Shown here in pieces: positions 25,837 through 34,630 of a DNA stretch of 56,944 bases. The translations under genes were made by a program, and so were the position numbers. How positions within the stretch are numbered: position 1 is the stretch's first letter; each line of letters begins with the position of its first letter. The stretch comes from Paenibacillus lupini. GTDB taxonomy: Bacteria; Bacillota; Bacilli; Paenibacillales; Paenibacillaceae. The notes below the pieces were generated by a model that was given only the letters and a program-made list of their open reading frames with translations, did not search any database and was not told the DNA's origin. The stretch lies in the NCBI RefSeq assembly GCF_011761355.1, contig NZ_JAASRW010000016.1:1-56944 (forward strand), written 5' to 3'.

Positions 25837-26106
25837 ATGACAAGGCTACCGGTTGTCGTTCGTCTTAAAACAGGTCTGCACGCAAGACCTGCCGCATTAT
25901 TCGTTCAAGAAGCGAACAAATTTTCCTCCGAAGTATTTGTTGAGAAAGACGACAAGAAAGTAAATGCAAAATCCATTATGGGTATTATGAGCCTTGCTAT
26001 TAGCTCGGGTACAGAGATTTTCATCAGCGCAGAAGGCTCGGATGCAGAGCAGGCTGTAAACGCTTTAGTCGCTCTCGTCAGCAAAGAAGAGCTGGAGAAC
26101 CAATAA
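25837..26106 (+). CDS. HPr-family phosphocarrier in the crh position, His15 kept
   Basis: The 89-aa HPr-fold protein. With the ATG at 25837 (ten bases after AGGGGG) His is residue 15 in TGLHARPA and Ser is residue 46 in KSIMGIMSL, exactly the HPr numbering; the ATG at 25828 touches the ribosome site. In B. subtilis the gene after yvcL/whiA is crh, whose product has Gln15 and cannot take phosphate from enzyme I. Here His15 is present, so the protein could serve both PTS transfer and, as Ser46-phosphate made by HprK, CcpA corepression. Confidence 0.92.
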   Translation: MTRLPVVVRLKTGLHARPAALFVQEANKFSSEVFVEKDDKKVNAKSIMGIMSLAISSGTEIFISAEGSDAEQAVNALVALVSKEELENQ

Positions 26107-26117
26107 TAGCGAATAAC

Positions 26118-26163
26118 AAAAGAGCGCCCCGGTATTCATTTCGAATACCGGGGCGCTCTTTTT
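26118..26163. terminator. Bidirectional terminator, HPr gene / clpP
   Basis: Near-perfect 19-bp stem AAAGAGCGCCCCGGTATTC with its complement, T runs on both strands; shared by the converging genes. Confidence 0.92.
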
Positions 26164-26170
26164 GTATAAA

Positions 26171-26752
26171 TTATACTTTCTCGATAACTCTGTCGATCAA
26201 GCCGTATTCCTGCGCTTCCGCTGCACTCATGAAGTAATCGCGGTCTGTATCCTTCTCGATCCGTTCAAGCGGCTGGCCGGAACGTTCAGCGAGAATACCG
26301 TTCAGCTTATCGCGCATCTTAATAATGCGGCGAGCCCGAATCTCGATGTCACTAGCCTGGCCTTCAGCGCCGCCAAGCGGCTGATGGATCATAACCTCGC
26401 TGTTCGGAAGTGCATAACGTTTGCCTTTAGCACCGGCTGTGAGCAAGAAAGCACCCATCGAAGCAGCCATACCTACGCAAATCGTCGAAACATCGGGTTT
26501 AATGTATTGCATCGTATCATAGATTGCCATGCCCGCTGTAATGGAACCACCTGGGCTGTTAATGTAGAGAGAAATATCTTTTTCAGGATCATCAGCTGCC
26601 AGGAAAAGCAATTGGGCGATAATGGAGTTGGCCACTATGTCGTTTACGCCTGACCCGAGGAAGATGATGCGATCCTTCAGAAGACGGGAGTAAATGTCAT
26701 AAGCGCGCTCTCCGCGATTGTTCTGTTCAATGACCATAGGAACGAAATTCAT
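26171..26752 (-). CDS. clpP: ATP-dependent Clp protease proteolytic subunit
   Basis: The 193-aa serine peptidase has catalytic triad Ser98 (GMAASMGAF), His123 (MIHQPLGG) and Asp172 (DTDRDYF). It works with ClpC/ClpX ATPases in protein quality control. The ATG at 26752 is preceded by GAGGAGGGG on the minus strand; the extra upstream codons are not coding. It has its own sigma-A promoter overlapped by a CtsR operator. Confidence 0.95.
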   Translation of the reverse strand: MNFVPMVIEQNNRGERAYDIYSRLLKDRIIFLGSGVNDIVANSIIAQLLFLAADDPEKDISLYINSPGGSITAGMAIYDTMQYIKPDVSTICVGMAASMGAFLLTAGAKGKRYALPNSEVMIHQPLGGAEGQASDIEIRARRIIKMRDKLNGILAERSGQPLERIEKDTDRDYFMSAAEAQEYGLIDRVIEKV

Positions 26753-26804
26753 ATCCAACCAAGTCCCCTCCTCATAATAAAAAAGATGGTATTGCAATAA
26801 TTTC

Positions 26805-26844
26805 ATAATAGCGGATTGCTATTCAAAAGTCAAAGAAAGTCAAA
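26805..26844 (-). promoter_or_regulatory. clpP promoter with CtsR operator
   Basis: On the minus strand TTGACT (26828-26833) and TATTAT (26805-26810) are 17 bases apart. The direct repeat AGTCAAAGAAAGTCAAA (plus strand, 26828-26844) fits the CtsR heptamer pair exactly and covers the -35, so CtsR should repress clpP in unstressed cells. Confidence 0.85.
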
Positions 26845-26876
26845 CTCGGTTTTGGAAAAGCTAAAACCTGAAACAA

Positions 26877-26909
26877 ATAAAAAAACCGCCTTCATCAGGA
26901 AGGCGGTTT
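26877..26909 (-). terminator. tRNA-Arg terminator
   Basis: Stem AAACCGCCTT/AAGGCGGTTT with a loop of seven; the plus-strand A run at its left gives the T tail for minus-strand transcripts. Confidence 0.82.
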
Positions 26910-26943
26910 ATCGTTTATGTATAGGCGATATTAATAGTTTGAA

Positions 26944-27018
26944 TGGCGCGCCCGCTAGGAATCGAACCTAGATCTCAGGCTCCGGAGGCCTACGTCATAT
27001 CCATTGGACCACGGGCGC
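26944..27018 (-). tRNA. tRNA-Arg (CCG)
   Basis: Cloverleaf on the minus strand: acceptor GCGCCCG, anticodon loop CTCCGGA (anticodon CCG), discriminator G and encoded CCA. It stands alone. Confidence 0.92.
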
Positions 27019-27142
27019 ATTACACAATGTAAAGCAACAGCAAAACTTAGTATACGCGAATCATTTGTAGAAAGCAAGATAGATGAGAAAAATAAATTTG
27101 AGCAAATCGTGAATACAAACGCTTACATCAACATTTGCTTAC

Positions 27143-27213
27143 TTGCCATGTGAACTGTTTTTAGCTAGAATAAAGGTGGGACTTAAAGTGAGTATGCGGG
27201 ACGTTTAACGTCC
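27143..27213 (+). promoter_or_regulatory. cggR operon promoter and candidate CggR operator
   Basis: TTGCCA (27143-27148) and TAGAAT (27166-27171) with a 17-base spacer. Downstream, CGGGAC-N6-CGTC at 27197-27212 resembles one half of the B. subtilis CggR operator (CGGGACN6TGTC) and forms a palindrome GGACGTT-T-AACGTCC. The second half-site is poorly conserved. Confidence 0.6.
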
Positions 27214-27264
27214 ATCCCCTGAAAGCCCATTACGCCTATTGACGGGTGGAGTGAAAAGTAGAGG

Positions 27265-28311
27265 ATGCGTCACATTATTGAGCTGCAGAAGCAGCTTCTC
27301 CCAGATCTGCTTGACGTAATGAAGAAGCGATACTCGATATTGCGCCAAGTTATGTTGTCTGATCTCATCGGTCGTCGAACACTCGCGAATTCCTTAGGGA
27401 TGACGGAACGGGTACTCCGGGCGGAGACAGATTTTCTGAAATCGCAGGGCCTGCTCGATATTCATACGGCTGGAATGCGAATCAGCGAATCAGGCAAACA
27501 ACTGCTTGAGCAATTGGAGCCCTTCTACAAAACGTTGTTCGGATTATCCGATCTGGAAGAGAAGATCAGAAGTCATTTCGGTTTATCGCAGGTTGTTATT
27601 GTAGCAGGCGATTCCGAAGAGTCTGAGCAAACGAAGCGGGAGCTCGGAAGAGCAGCTTGCCAAGTGCTCACCAAAGTAATGGAGCCTAACGATGTCGTAG
27701 CCGTAACCGGTGGAACGACAATCGCCCAGGTTGCCAACCACTTAACGTCAACAACGCCGCTGAAGAACAATTGGTTCGTGCCGGCAAGAGGCGGGCTTGG
27801 AGAAAGCCTTGATTATCAGGCGAATACGATTGCCTCAACGATGGCCAAGCGCACGGGTGCAAATTACCGTATGCTGCATGTGCCGGATCATCTTGGTGAT
27901 GAAGCTTATGCATCCATGATGCAAGAGCCGAGTATCCGAGATATTGTTGAAGTCATTCGTAGTGCTCGAATCGTAGTGCACGGGATCGGGGACGCTATGG
28001 TGATGGCCAGACGCAGAAAGCTGAAGCCTGAGTTTGTGAATGCAATGGCAGCTGATGGCGCATTGGCGGAGGCATTTGGTTTTTATTTCGACCGTAATGG
28101 CGAGGTTGTTCACAAAATGCAGACAGTAGGATTACGACTCGATGATATTGTGAAGACTGAAGTTGTTATTGGTATCGCTGGCGGCAAAAGTAAAGCTGAA
28201 GCGATAGGTGCCATAATGAAGTTTGGGCACGATGATGTACTGATTACAGATGAAGCGGCTGCTCTTGAGTTGTCCGCCATTATCGACGCACAGCAACAAT
28301 CGTTATCTTAA
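27265..28311 (+). CDS. cggR: Central glycolytic genes regulator
   Basis: The 348-aa repressor belongs to the SorC/DeoR family. The N-terminal winged helix includes RTLANSLGMTERVLRAETDF then LKSQGLLDI; the C-terminal sugar-phosphate-binding domain includes VVAVTGGTTIAQVA and the NNWFVPARGGLGES segment. In B. subtilis CggR blocks the gapA operon until fructose 1,6-bisphosphate rises. It is first in cggR-gap-pgk-tpiA-gpmI-eno, and an operator-like palindrome lies just upstream. ATG start, with a GGTGGAG site a little upstream. Confidence 0.94.
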   Translation: MRHIIELQKQLLPDLLDVMKKRYSILRQVMLSDLIGRRTLANSLGMTERVLRAETDFLKSQGLLDIHTAGMRISESGKQLLEQLEPFYKTLFGLSDLEEKIRSHFGLSQVVIVAGDSEESEQTKRELGRAACQVLTKVMEPNDVVAVTGGTTIAQVANHLTSTTPLKNNWFVPARGGLGESLDYQANTIASTMAKRTGANYRMLHVPDHLGDEAYASMMQEPSIRDIVEVIRSARIVVHGIGDAMVMARRRKLKPEFVNAMAADGALAEAFGFYFDRNGEVVHKMQTVGLRLDDIVKTEVVIGIAGGKSKAEAIGAIMKFGHDDVLITDEAAALELSAIIDAQQQSLS

Positions 28312-28390
28312 CGATTTGCGGCAAGTCTTGCTGCAGACCGTTTTGAAATATATACCATAGTCATTTAAAAAAGCTTAGGAGGAATTTAAA

Positions 28391-29395
28391 ATGGTTAAAA
28401 TTGGTATTAACGGATTTGGCCGTATCGGCCGTAACGTGTTCCGCGCAGCGCTGAACAACCCTAATGTAGAAGTAGTAGCGGTGAACGACCTGACTGACAC
28501 TAGCACTCTGGCTCACCTGCTGAAATATGATACAACTCATGGCACTCTTGATGCTACAGTTGAAGCTAAAGAAGGCGCAATCGTTGTTAACGGCAAAGAA
28601 ATCAAAGTATTTGCTGAGCGTAACCCTGAGAACCTGGCATGGGGCTCCGTAGGCGCTGAAATCGTTGTTGAATCGACTGGTATCTTCACAGCTAAGGAAA
28701 AAGCTGAGCTTCACCTTAAAGGCGGCGCTAAAAAAGTTATCATCTCCGCTCCAGCAACTAACGAAGACATCACAATCGTTATGGGCGTAAACGAAGACAA
28801 GTACGATGCTGCATCGCACACTGTTATCTCGAACGCTTCTTGCACAACTAACTGTCTGGCACCATTTGCAAAAGTATTGAACGACAAATTCGGTATCGTA
28901 AAAGGTATGATGACTACAATTCACTCGTACACTAACGACCAATCCGTTCTGGACGTTCCTCATAAAGACCTGCGCCGTGCTCGCGCAGCTGCTGAGAACA
29001 TCATTCCTTCGTCGACTGGCGCTGCTAAAGCAGTATCCCTGGTTCTGCCTGAACTGAAAGGCAAACTGAACGGCATGGCTATGCGCGTTCCTACGCCTAA
29101 CGTTTCTGTAACTGACCTGGTTGCTGAACTGAAAGTTAACGTAACAGTTGAAGAAGTAAACGCAGCTCTGAAAGAAGCTTCCGAAGGCGCTCTTAAAGGC
29201 ATTCTGAACTACAACGAACTGCCATTGGTATCAAGCGACTACAACTCCGACCCAGCTTCCTCCACAATCGACGCTCTGTCGACTATGGTAGTAGAAGGCA
29301 ACATGGTTAAAGTTATCTCTTGGTACGACAACGAGTGGGGCTACTCGAACCGTGTAGTTGACCTCGCAGCTTTTGTTGCATCTAAAGGTCTGTAA
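28391..29395 (+). CDS. gap: Glyceraldehyde-3-phosphate dehydrogenase
   Basis: The 334-aa enzyme has catalytic Cys151 in ASCTTNCLAP, the N-terminal Rossmann motif INGFGRIGRNVFRA, and Asp33 after the second strand, which suggests NAD use (glycolytic GapA type). AGGAGG precedes the ATG. The codon use is strongly biased, as expected for a highly expressed gene. Confidence 0.97.
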   Translation: MVKIGINGFGRIGRNVFRAALNNPNVEVVAVNDLTDTSTLAHLLKYDTTHGTLDATVEAKEGAIVVNGKEIKVFAERNPENLAWGSVGAEIVVESTGIFTAKEKAELHLKGGAKKVIISAPATNEDITIVMGVNEDKYDAASHTVISNASCTTNCLAPFAKVLNDKFGIVKGMMTTIHSYTNDQSVLDVPHKDLRRARAAAENIIPSSTGAAKAVSLVLPELKGKLNGMAMRVPTPNVSVTDLVAELKVNVTVEEVNAALKEASEGALKGILNYNELPLVSSDYNSDPASSTIDALSTMVVEGNMVKVISWYDNEWGYSNRVVDLAAFVASKGL

Positions 29396-29428
29396 GATAA
29401 TCTAGCATTCCCCACAATGGCATGGAGG

Positions 29429-29450
29429 TCCCGGGGTTAATGCCCCGGGA
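29429..29450 (+). other. GC-rich hairpin after gap
   Basis: 8-bp stem TCCCGGGG/CCCCGGGA with a TTAATG loop and no T tail. It could protect the upstream gap message end or be an RNA processing landmark. Confidence 0.5.
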
Positions 29451-29491
29451 TACGCTTAGTCTGCGGCTCCACTTGGGTGGAATTTAAGGCA

Positions 29492-29527
29492 AAGGCGTTC
29501 CTTCCTGCGAGAAGGGGCGCCTTTTTT
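29492..29527 (+). terminator. Internal terminator between gap and pgk
   Basis: 13-bp stem AAGGCGTTCCTTC/GAAGGGGCGCCTT (G-U pairs) followed by six T, about 50 bases before pgk. It likely lowers read-through from gap into the rest of the operon. Confidence 0.82.
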
Positions 29528-29578
29528 GCTGTATATATGCATTATGCTTTCAACTTCATAATCAGGGAGGCAACACCA

Positions 29579-30760
29579 ATGAATAAGAAAAGTGTTCGTG
29601 ACGTAGAAGTAGCAGGCAAACGCGTATTTGTACGCGTCGATTTTAACGTGCCATTGGAAGACGGCAAAATTACAGACGACAAACGGATCCGTGAAACACT
29701 GCCTACGATTAACTTCTTGATCGAAAAAGGCGCTAAAGTTATTCTCGCGAGCCACTTGGGTCGTCCTAATGGTGAAGTAGTTGAAGAACTGCGCCACACA
29801 GCTTCTGCTGCTCGTCTCTCCGAGCTTCTGGGCAAACCAGTTGTTAAAGCTAACGATTCGGTTGGCGAAGAAGTAAAAGCACAAGTAAACGCTCTGAACA
29901 ATGGCGACGTATTGCTGCTTGAAAACGTTCGTTTCCATGCTGGTGAAGAGAAAAACGATCCGGAACTGGCTAAGCAATTCGCTGAGCTGGCTGACCTGTA
30001 CGTAAACGATGCATTTGGCGCGGCACACCGTGCGCATGCTTCGACAGAAGGCATCGCTCACTACCTGCCTGCAGTATCCGGCCTTCTGATGGAGAAAGAG
30101 CTGGATGTACTCGGCAAAGCGCTGAACAATCCAGAGCGTCCTTTCACAGCTATCGTTGGTGGTTCGAAAGTAAAAGACAAAATCGACGTTATCAACAAAA
30201 TGATCGAGATCGCTGACAACATCATCATCGGCGGCGGCTTGTCTTACACATTCTTCAAAGCACAAGGTCATGAAATCGGCCAATCGCTCGTTGATAACTC
30301 CAAGCTGGATCTGGCTCTTGAGTTCATCGAGAAAGCGAAATCGCTCGGCAAAAACTTCTACATTCCAGTAGATATCGTAGTTACTGACGAATTCAGCAAA
30401 AACGCGAACACAAAAATCGTTGACGTTGACGGCATCCCTGCTGATTGGGAAGGCATCGACATCGGTCCAAAAACGCGTGAAATCTATGCTGATGTAATTA
30501 AAAACTCGAAGTTGGTTGTTTGGAACGGACCAATGGGCGTATTCGAAATCGAGCCATTCTCCCATGGTACTATTGCAGTTGCTAACGCATGTGCAGAAAC
30601 AGCTGGCTATACGGTTATCGGCGGCGGCGACTCTGCTGCAGCAGCTGAGAAATTCGGCGTAGCAGACAAAATGGATCATATCTCGACTGGCGGCGGCGCT
30701 TCCCTGGAGTTCATGGAAGGCAAAGCACTTCCAGGCGTTGTAGCTCTTAACGATAAATAA
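29579..30760 (+). CDS. pgk: Phosphoglycerate kinase
   Basis: The 393-aa two-domain kinase shows the substrate-binding VFVRVDFNVPLEDGKITDD, ASHLGRPNG, and the nucleotide-binding VIGGGDSAAAAEKFG near the end. The ATG at 29579 follows GGGAGG; in-frame upstream codons run through the terminator and are not coding. ATP-yielding step of glycolysis. Confidence 0.96.
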   Translation: MNKKSVRDVEVAGKRVFVRVDFNVPLEDGKITDDKRIRETLPTINFLIEKGAKVILASHLGRPNGEVVEELRHTASAARLSELLGKPVVKANDSVGEEVKAQVNALNNGDVLLLENVRFHAGEEKNDPELAKQFAELADLYVNDAFGAAHRAHASTEGIAHYLPAVSGLLMEKELDVLGKALNNPERPFTAIVGGSKVKDKIDVINKMIEIADNIIIGGGLSYTFFKAQGHEIGQSLVDNSKLDLALEFIEKAKSLGKNFYIPVDIVVTDEFSKNANTKIVDVDGIPADWEGIDIGPKTREIYADVIKNSKLVVWNGPMGVFEIEPFSHGTIAVANACAETAGYTVIGGGDSAAAAEKFGVADKMDHISTGGGASLEFMEGKALPGVVALNDK

Positions 30761-30801
30761 GAAGTTTATAGAATTATCATTAATAGAAAAGAGGGATTAC
30801 G

Positions 30802-31557
30802 ATGAGCAGAACACCAATCATTGCAGGTAACTGGAAAATGTTCAAAACGGTTTCCGAAGCCGTATCGTTCTTCTCCGAAGTTAAAGGCAAAGCTGAGGTT
30901 GCTGGTGTAGAGAGCGTGATTTGCGCACCTTACACAACACTTCCAGCACTTGTTGAAGCAGCTAAAGGCACATCGATTGCAATCGGTGCGCAAAACCTGC
31001 ACTTCGAAGACAATGGTGCATTCACAGGCGAGATCAGCGGCGTAATGCTGAAGGATCTTGGCGTGAAATATGTCATTATCGGCCACTCCGAGCGTCGTGC
31101 TTACTTCGCTGAGACTGACGAAATCGTTAATAAAAAAATGCATGCAGCTTTCAAACATGGCATTACGCCAATCGTTTGCGTAGGCGAGAAGCTTGAAGAG
31201 CGTGAAGCGAACCAAACGAAAGATGTTTGTAAAGTGCAGACAGAAGCAGCTTTCCAAGGCCTGTCAGCTGCACAAGCTGCTGAAGTGGTTATCGCTTATG
31301 AGCCAATCTGGGCGATCGGCACTGGCAAATCCTCGACTTCCGAGGATGCACAAGACGTTATCGGTTACATCCGCAGCGTAGTTGCTGATCTGTATGATGC
31401 AGCAACAGCTGAAGTGGTTCGTATCCAATACGGCGGCAGTGTAAAACCTAACAACGTAGCAGAATATATGAGCCAAGCGGACATCGACGGTGCACTTGTA
31501 GGCGGCGCATCGCTTGAGCCAGCTTCCTATATTGCACTAGTTGAGGGGGCCAAGTAA
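30802..31557 (+). CDS. tpiA: Triosephosphate isomerase
   Basis: The 251-aa barrel enzyme has the N-terminal PIIAGNWKM, catalytic His in VIIGHSERR, and catalytic Glu in AYEPIWAIGTG. AGAGGGA precedes the ATG. Followed one base after its stop by gpmI. Confidence 0.96.
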   Translation: MSRTPIIAGNWKMFKTVSEAVSFFSEVKGKAEVAGVESVICAPYTTLPALVEAAKGTSIAIGAQNLHFEDNGAFTGEISGVMLKDLGVKYVIIGHSERRAYFAETDEIVNKKMHAAFKHGITPIVCVGEKLEEREANQTKDVCKVQTEAAFQGLSAAQAAEVVIAYEPIWAIGTGKSSTSEDAQDVIGYIRSVVADLYDAATAEVVRIQYGGSVKPNNVAEYMSQADIDGALVGGASLEPASYIALVEGAK

Positions 31558-31558
31558 G

Positions 31559-33094
31559 ATGGCTCCGAAACCAGTTGCACTGATTATTCTTGACGGCTTT
31601 GGTCTTCGTGATGACGTAACAGGTAATGCTGTAGCGCAAGCGAAAAAGCCTAACTACGACCGCTATTGGTCGACTTACCCGCATACGACTTTGACAGCAT
31701 GCGGTGAGGCTGTTGGTTTGCCGGAAGGGCAAATGGGCAACTCTGAAGTAGGTCACCTGAACATCGGCGCTGGCCGTATCGTTTATCAGGATTTGACACG
31801 GATCTCCAAGTCGATCCGTGATGGGGAGTTCTACGACAATGAAACGCTTCTTGGGGCAGTTCGCCATGCGAAAGGAAGCGGCAAGAAGCTTCATCTGTAC
31901 GGTCTCCTGTCAGACGGCGGCGTTCACAGTCACATCGAACATCTTTTCGCTCTGCTTGATCTGGCGAAGAAGGAAGAGCTGAACGAAGTATTCATTCATG
32001 CTTTCCTTGATGGCCGTGACGTTGCTCCTGACAGCGCGAAAGGTTATCTCGAAAGACTGCAAGCGAAGATCGAAGAAGTGGGCGTAGGCCAAATCGCAAC
32101 GGTACAAGGGCGTTACTATGCGATGGACCGTGACAAACGTTGGGAGCGTACAGAGAAATCTTATCGCGCCATGGTTTACGGCGATGGTCCTAAGTACACG
32201 GATCCGATCAAGGCAGTAGTTGAATCCTATGAGAAATCCGTTTATGATGAATTCGTTATGCCAACGGTTATCGTAGGTGAGAATGACAAGCCGGTAGGGC
32301 TTGTTGAATCGGAAGATTCTATCATCTTCTTCAACTTCCGTCCTGACCGTGCGATCCAACTTGGACAAGTATTCACGAACGAAGACTTCCGTGGTTTCGA
32401 CCGTGGCGAGAGCTGCCCTAAAAACCTGCATTTTGTCTGCCTGACGCTGTTCAGTGAGACAATTGGCGGTTATGTGGCTTATTCGCCCAAGAACCTGGAT
32501 AACACGCTTGGTGAAGTGCTTGTTCAGAACAATAAGAAGCAGCTGCGCATCGCGGAAACTGAGAAATATCCGCATGTTACGTTCTTCTTCAGCGGTGGCC
32601 GCGATGTTGAGCTTCCGGGCGAGACACGCGTTCTGATTAATTCGCCAAAAGTTGCAACTTATGACCTGCAACCAGAAATGAGTGCATATGAAGTTGCAGC
32701 AGCTGCGGTGAAAGAAATCGAAGCCGACAATCATGATGCGATTATTCTGAACTTTGCTAACCCTGACATGGTTGGTCACTCCGGCATGCTGGAGCCAACG
32801 ATCAAGGCGGTAGAAGCAACAGATGATTGCCTTGGCCAAGTGGTCGAAGCTATTCTTGCAAAAGGTGGCGTAGCGATCATTACAGCTGACCATGGTAACG
32901 CGGATATGGTATTTGACGAGAACGGCCGTCCGTTCACAGCACATACAACGAACCCTGTTCCTTGTATTGTTACAGTGGCAGGCGGAGAGCTTCGCGAAGG
33001 CGGTATTCTGGCTGACCTGGCTCCAACGGTTCTTGATCTGATGGAACTGGCTAAACCGCAACAAATGACAGGTACAACATTGATTCAGAAGTAA
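31559..33094 (+). CDS. gpmI: Phosphoglycerate mutase, cofactor-independent
   Basis: The 511-aa manganese-dependent mutase of the alkaline phosphatase superfamily has catalytic Ser62 in GQMGNSEVGHLNIGAGR and metal ligands in ITADHGNADMV. The ATG at 31559 lies nine bases after GAGGGGG, which sits inside the end of tpiA. Its Mn dependence in spore formers links glycolysis to sporulation pH. Confidence 0.95.
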   Translation: MAPKPVALIILDGFGLRDDVTGNAVAQAKKPNYDRYWSTYPHTTLTACGEAVGLPEGQMGNSEVGHLNIGAGRIVYQDLTRISKSIRDGEFYDNETLLGAVRHAKGSGKKLHLYGLLSDGGVHSHIEHLFALLDLAKKEELNEVFIHAFLDGRDVAPDSAKGYLERLQAKIEEVGVGQIATVQGRYYAMDRDKRWERTEKSYRAMVYGDGPKYTDPIKAVVESYEKSVYDEFVMPTVIVGENDKPVGLVESEDSIIFFNFRPDRAIQLGQVFTNEDFRGFDRGESCPKNLHFVCLTLFSETIGGYVAYSPKNLDNTLGEVLVQNNKKQLRIAETEKYPHVTFFFSGGRDVELPGETRVLINSPKVATYDLQPEMSAYEVAAAAVKEIEADNHDAIILNFANPDMVGHSGMLEPTIKAVEATDDCLGQVVEAILAKGGVAIITADHGNADMVFDENGRPFTAHTTNPVPCIVTVAGGELREGGILADLAPTVLDLMELAKPQQMTGTTLIQK

Positions 33095-33172
33095 GTTTCA
33101 AGGTAAACTCAAAAGAGTTGTTTTCCATGCTTCAACCCTATAAATAAACCTTAATAAGGAGTGTTACTTAAA

Positions 33173-34465
33173 ATGTCTATTATCGTTGACGTATACGCAC
33201 GCGAAGTGCTGGATTCCCGCGGGAATCCAACTGTAGAAGTAGAAGTATCCCTGGAATCCGGCGGCAAAGGTCGCGCAATCGTTCCATCCGGCGCATCCAC
33301 TGGCGCTTACGAAGCTGTTGAGCTTCGTGATGGCGACAAAGGCCGTTACCTGGGCAAAGGTGTAGAAAAAGCGGTTGAGAACGTAAACGCAATTATCGCA
33401 CCTGAAATCATCGGTCTGGACGCACTTGATCAAGTAGCAATCGACCGTAAAATGATCGAGCTTGACGGTACGCCTAACAAAGCTAAACTGGGCGCTAACG
33501 CAATCCTGGCTGTATCGATGGCTGTTGCTCGCGCTGCAGCTGACGCTCTGAACGTGTCCCTTTACACTTACCTGGGCGGCTTCAATGCAAAAGTTCTGCC
33601 AGTTCCAATGATGAACATCATCAACGGCGGCGAGCATGCTGACAACAACATTGACGTACAAGAGTTTATGGTTCTGCCAGTTGGCGCACCAACATTCAAA
33701 GAAGCTCTTCGTATCGGCGCTGAAATCTTCCATAACCTGAAATCGGTTCTGAAAGATAAAGGCCTGAACACTGCAGTAGGCGACGAAGGCGGCTTTGCTC
33801 CAAACCTTGGTTCCAATGAAGAAGCAATCACAACAATCATCTCTGCTATCGAGCGTTCTGGTTACAAACCAGGCGTTGACGTATTCCTCGGTATGGACGT
33901 AGCTTCCACTGAGTTCTACAAAGACGGCAAATACCATCTCGAAGGCGAAGGCAAATCGTTCACATCCGCTGAATTCGTTGACCTGCTTGCTTCGTGGGTT
34001 GAGAAGTACCCAATCATCACAATCGAAGACGGCTGCTCCGAGGACGACTGGGAAGGTTGGAAATTGCTCACTGATAAACTCGGCGACAAAGTTCAACTCG
34101 TTGGTGACGATCTGTTCGTTACAAACACAGAGCGTTTATCCGATGGTATCGAAAAAGGCGTGGGTAACTCCATCCTCGTTAAAGTTAACCAAATCGGTTC
34201 ACTTACTGAAACATTCGATGCAATCGAAATGGCAAAACGCGCTGGTTACACAGCAGTTATCTCCCACCGTTCCGGCGAAAGCGAAGACAGCACAATTGCT
34301 GACATCGCTGTTGCTACAAACGCTGGCCAAATCAAAACAGGCGCTCCGTCCCGTACGGACCGCGTAGCGAAATACAACCAATTGCTTCGCATCGAAGACC
34401 AACTGGGTTCGGTTGCTCAATATGCAGGTAAATCGGCATTCTACAACCTGAAAAACTTCAAATAA
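33173..34465 (+). CDS. eno: Enolase
   Basis: The 430-aa enzyme has the N-terminal AREVLDSRGNPTVEVEV, catalytic Glu region GDEGGFAPNL, GDDLFVTN, and SHRSGESEDSTIADI. It converts 2-phosphoglycerate to PEP and is a degradosome partner in Bacillales. ATG at 33173 with AAGGAG upstream. Highly biased codon use. Last gene of the glycolytic operon. Confidence 0.97.
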   Translation: MSIIVDVYAREVLDSRGNPTVEVEVSLESGGKGRAIVPSGASTGAYEAVELRDGDKGRYLGKGVEKAVENVNAIIAPEIIGLDALDQVAIDRKMIELDGTPNKAKLGANAILAVSMAVARAAADALNVSLYTYLGGFNAKVLPVPMMNIINGGEHADNNIDVQEFMVLPVGAPTFKEALRIGAEIFHNLKSVLKDKGLNTAVGDEGGFAPNLGSNEEAITTIISAIERSGYKPGVDVFLGMDVASTEFYKDGKYHLEGEGKSFTSAEFVDLLASWVEKYPIITIEDGCSEDDWEGWKLLTDKLGDKVQLVGDDLFVTNTERLSDGIEKGVGNSILVKVNQIGSLTETFDAIEMAKRAGYTAVISHRSGESEDSTIADIAVATNAGQIKTGAPSRTDRVAKYNQLLRIEDQLGSVAQYAGKSAFYNLKNFK

Positions 34466-34487
34466 GTTTTAAAGGTCAAAATAGAAG

Positions 34488-34520
34488 AAGGCGTTCCGCT
34501 TAGCGGACGCCTTTTTTTTT
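34488..34520 (+). terminator. Terminator of the glycolytic operon
   Basis: 11-bp stem AAGGCGTTCCGC/GCGGACGCCTT (one unpaired T) followed by a long T run. Confidence 0.92.
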
Positions 34521-34557
34521 TGCTAGATGAAGGAAATTGTAGTTAAATTTGAAACTA

Positions 34558-34586
34558 TTGAATTACTTGTCCGCCTATGATAAAAT
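34558..34586 (+). promoter_or_regulatory. secG promoter
   Basis: TTGAAT and TAAAAT separated by 17 bases, 45 bases before the secG start. Confidence 0.6.
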
Positions 34587-34630
34587 AAATTTATGTGTTT
34601 TACGGAGCTCCTATGCTGGAGGTGGATCAA

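Noticed and set aside
29468..29490. T-box-like GGGTGGAA before pgk
   Set aside because: Only a short resemblance; no specifier stem and no full conserved bulge sequence.
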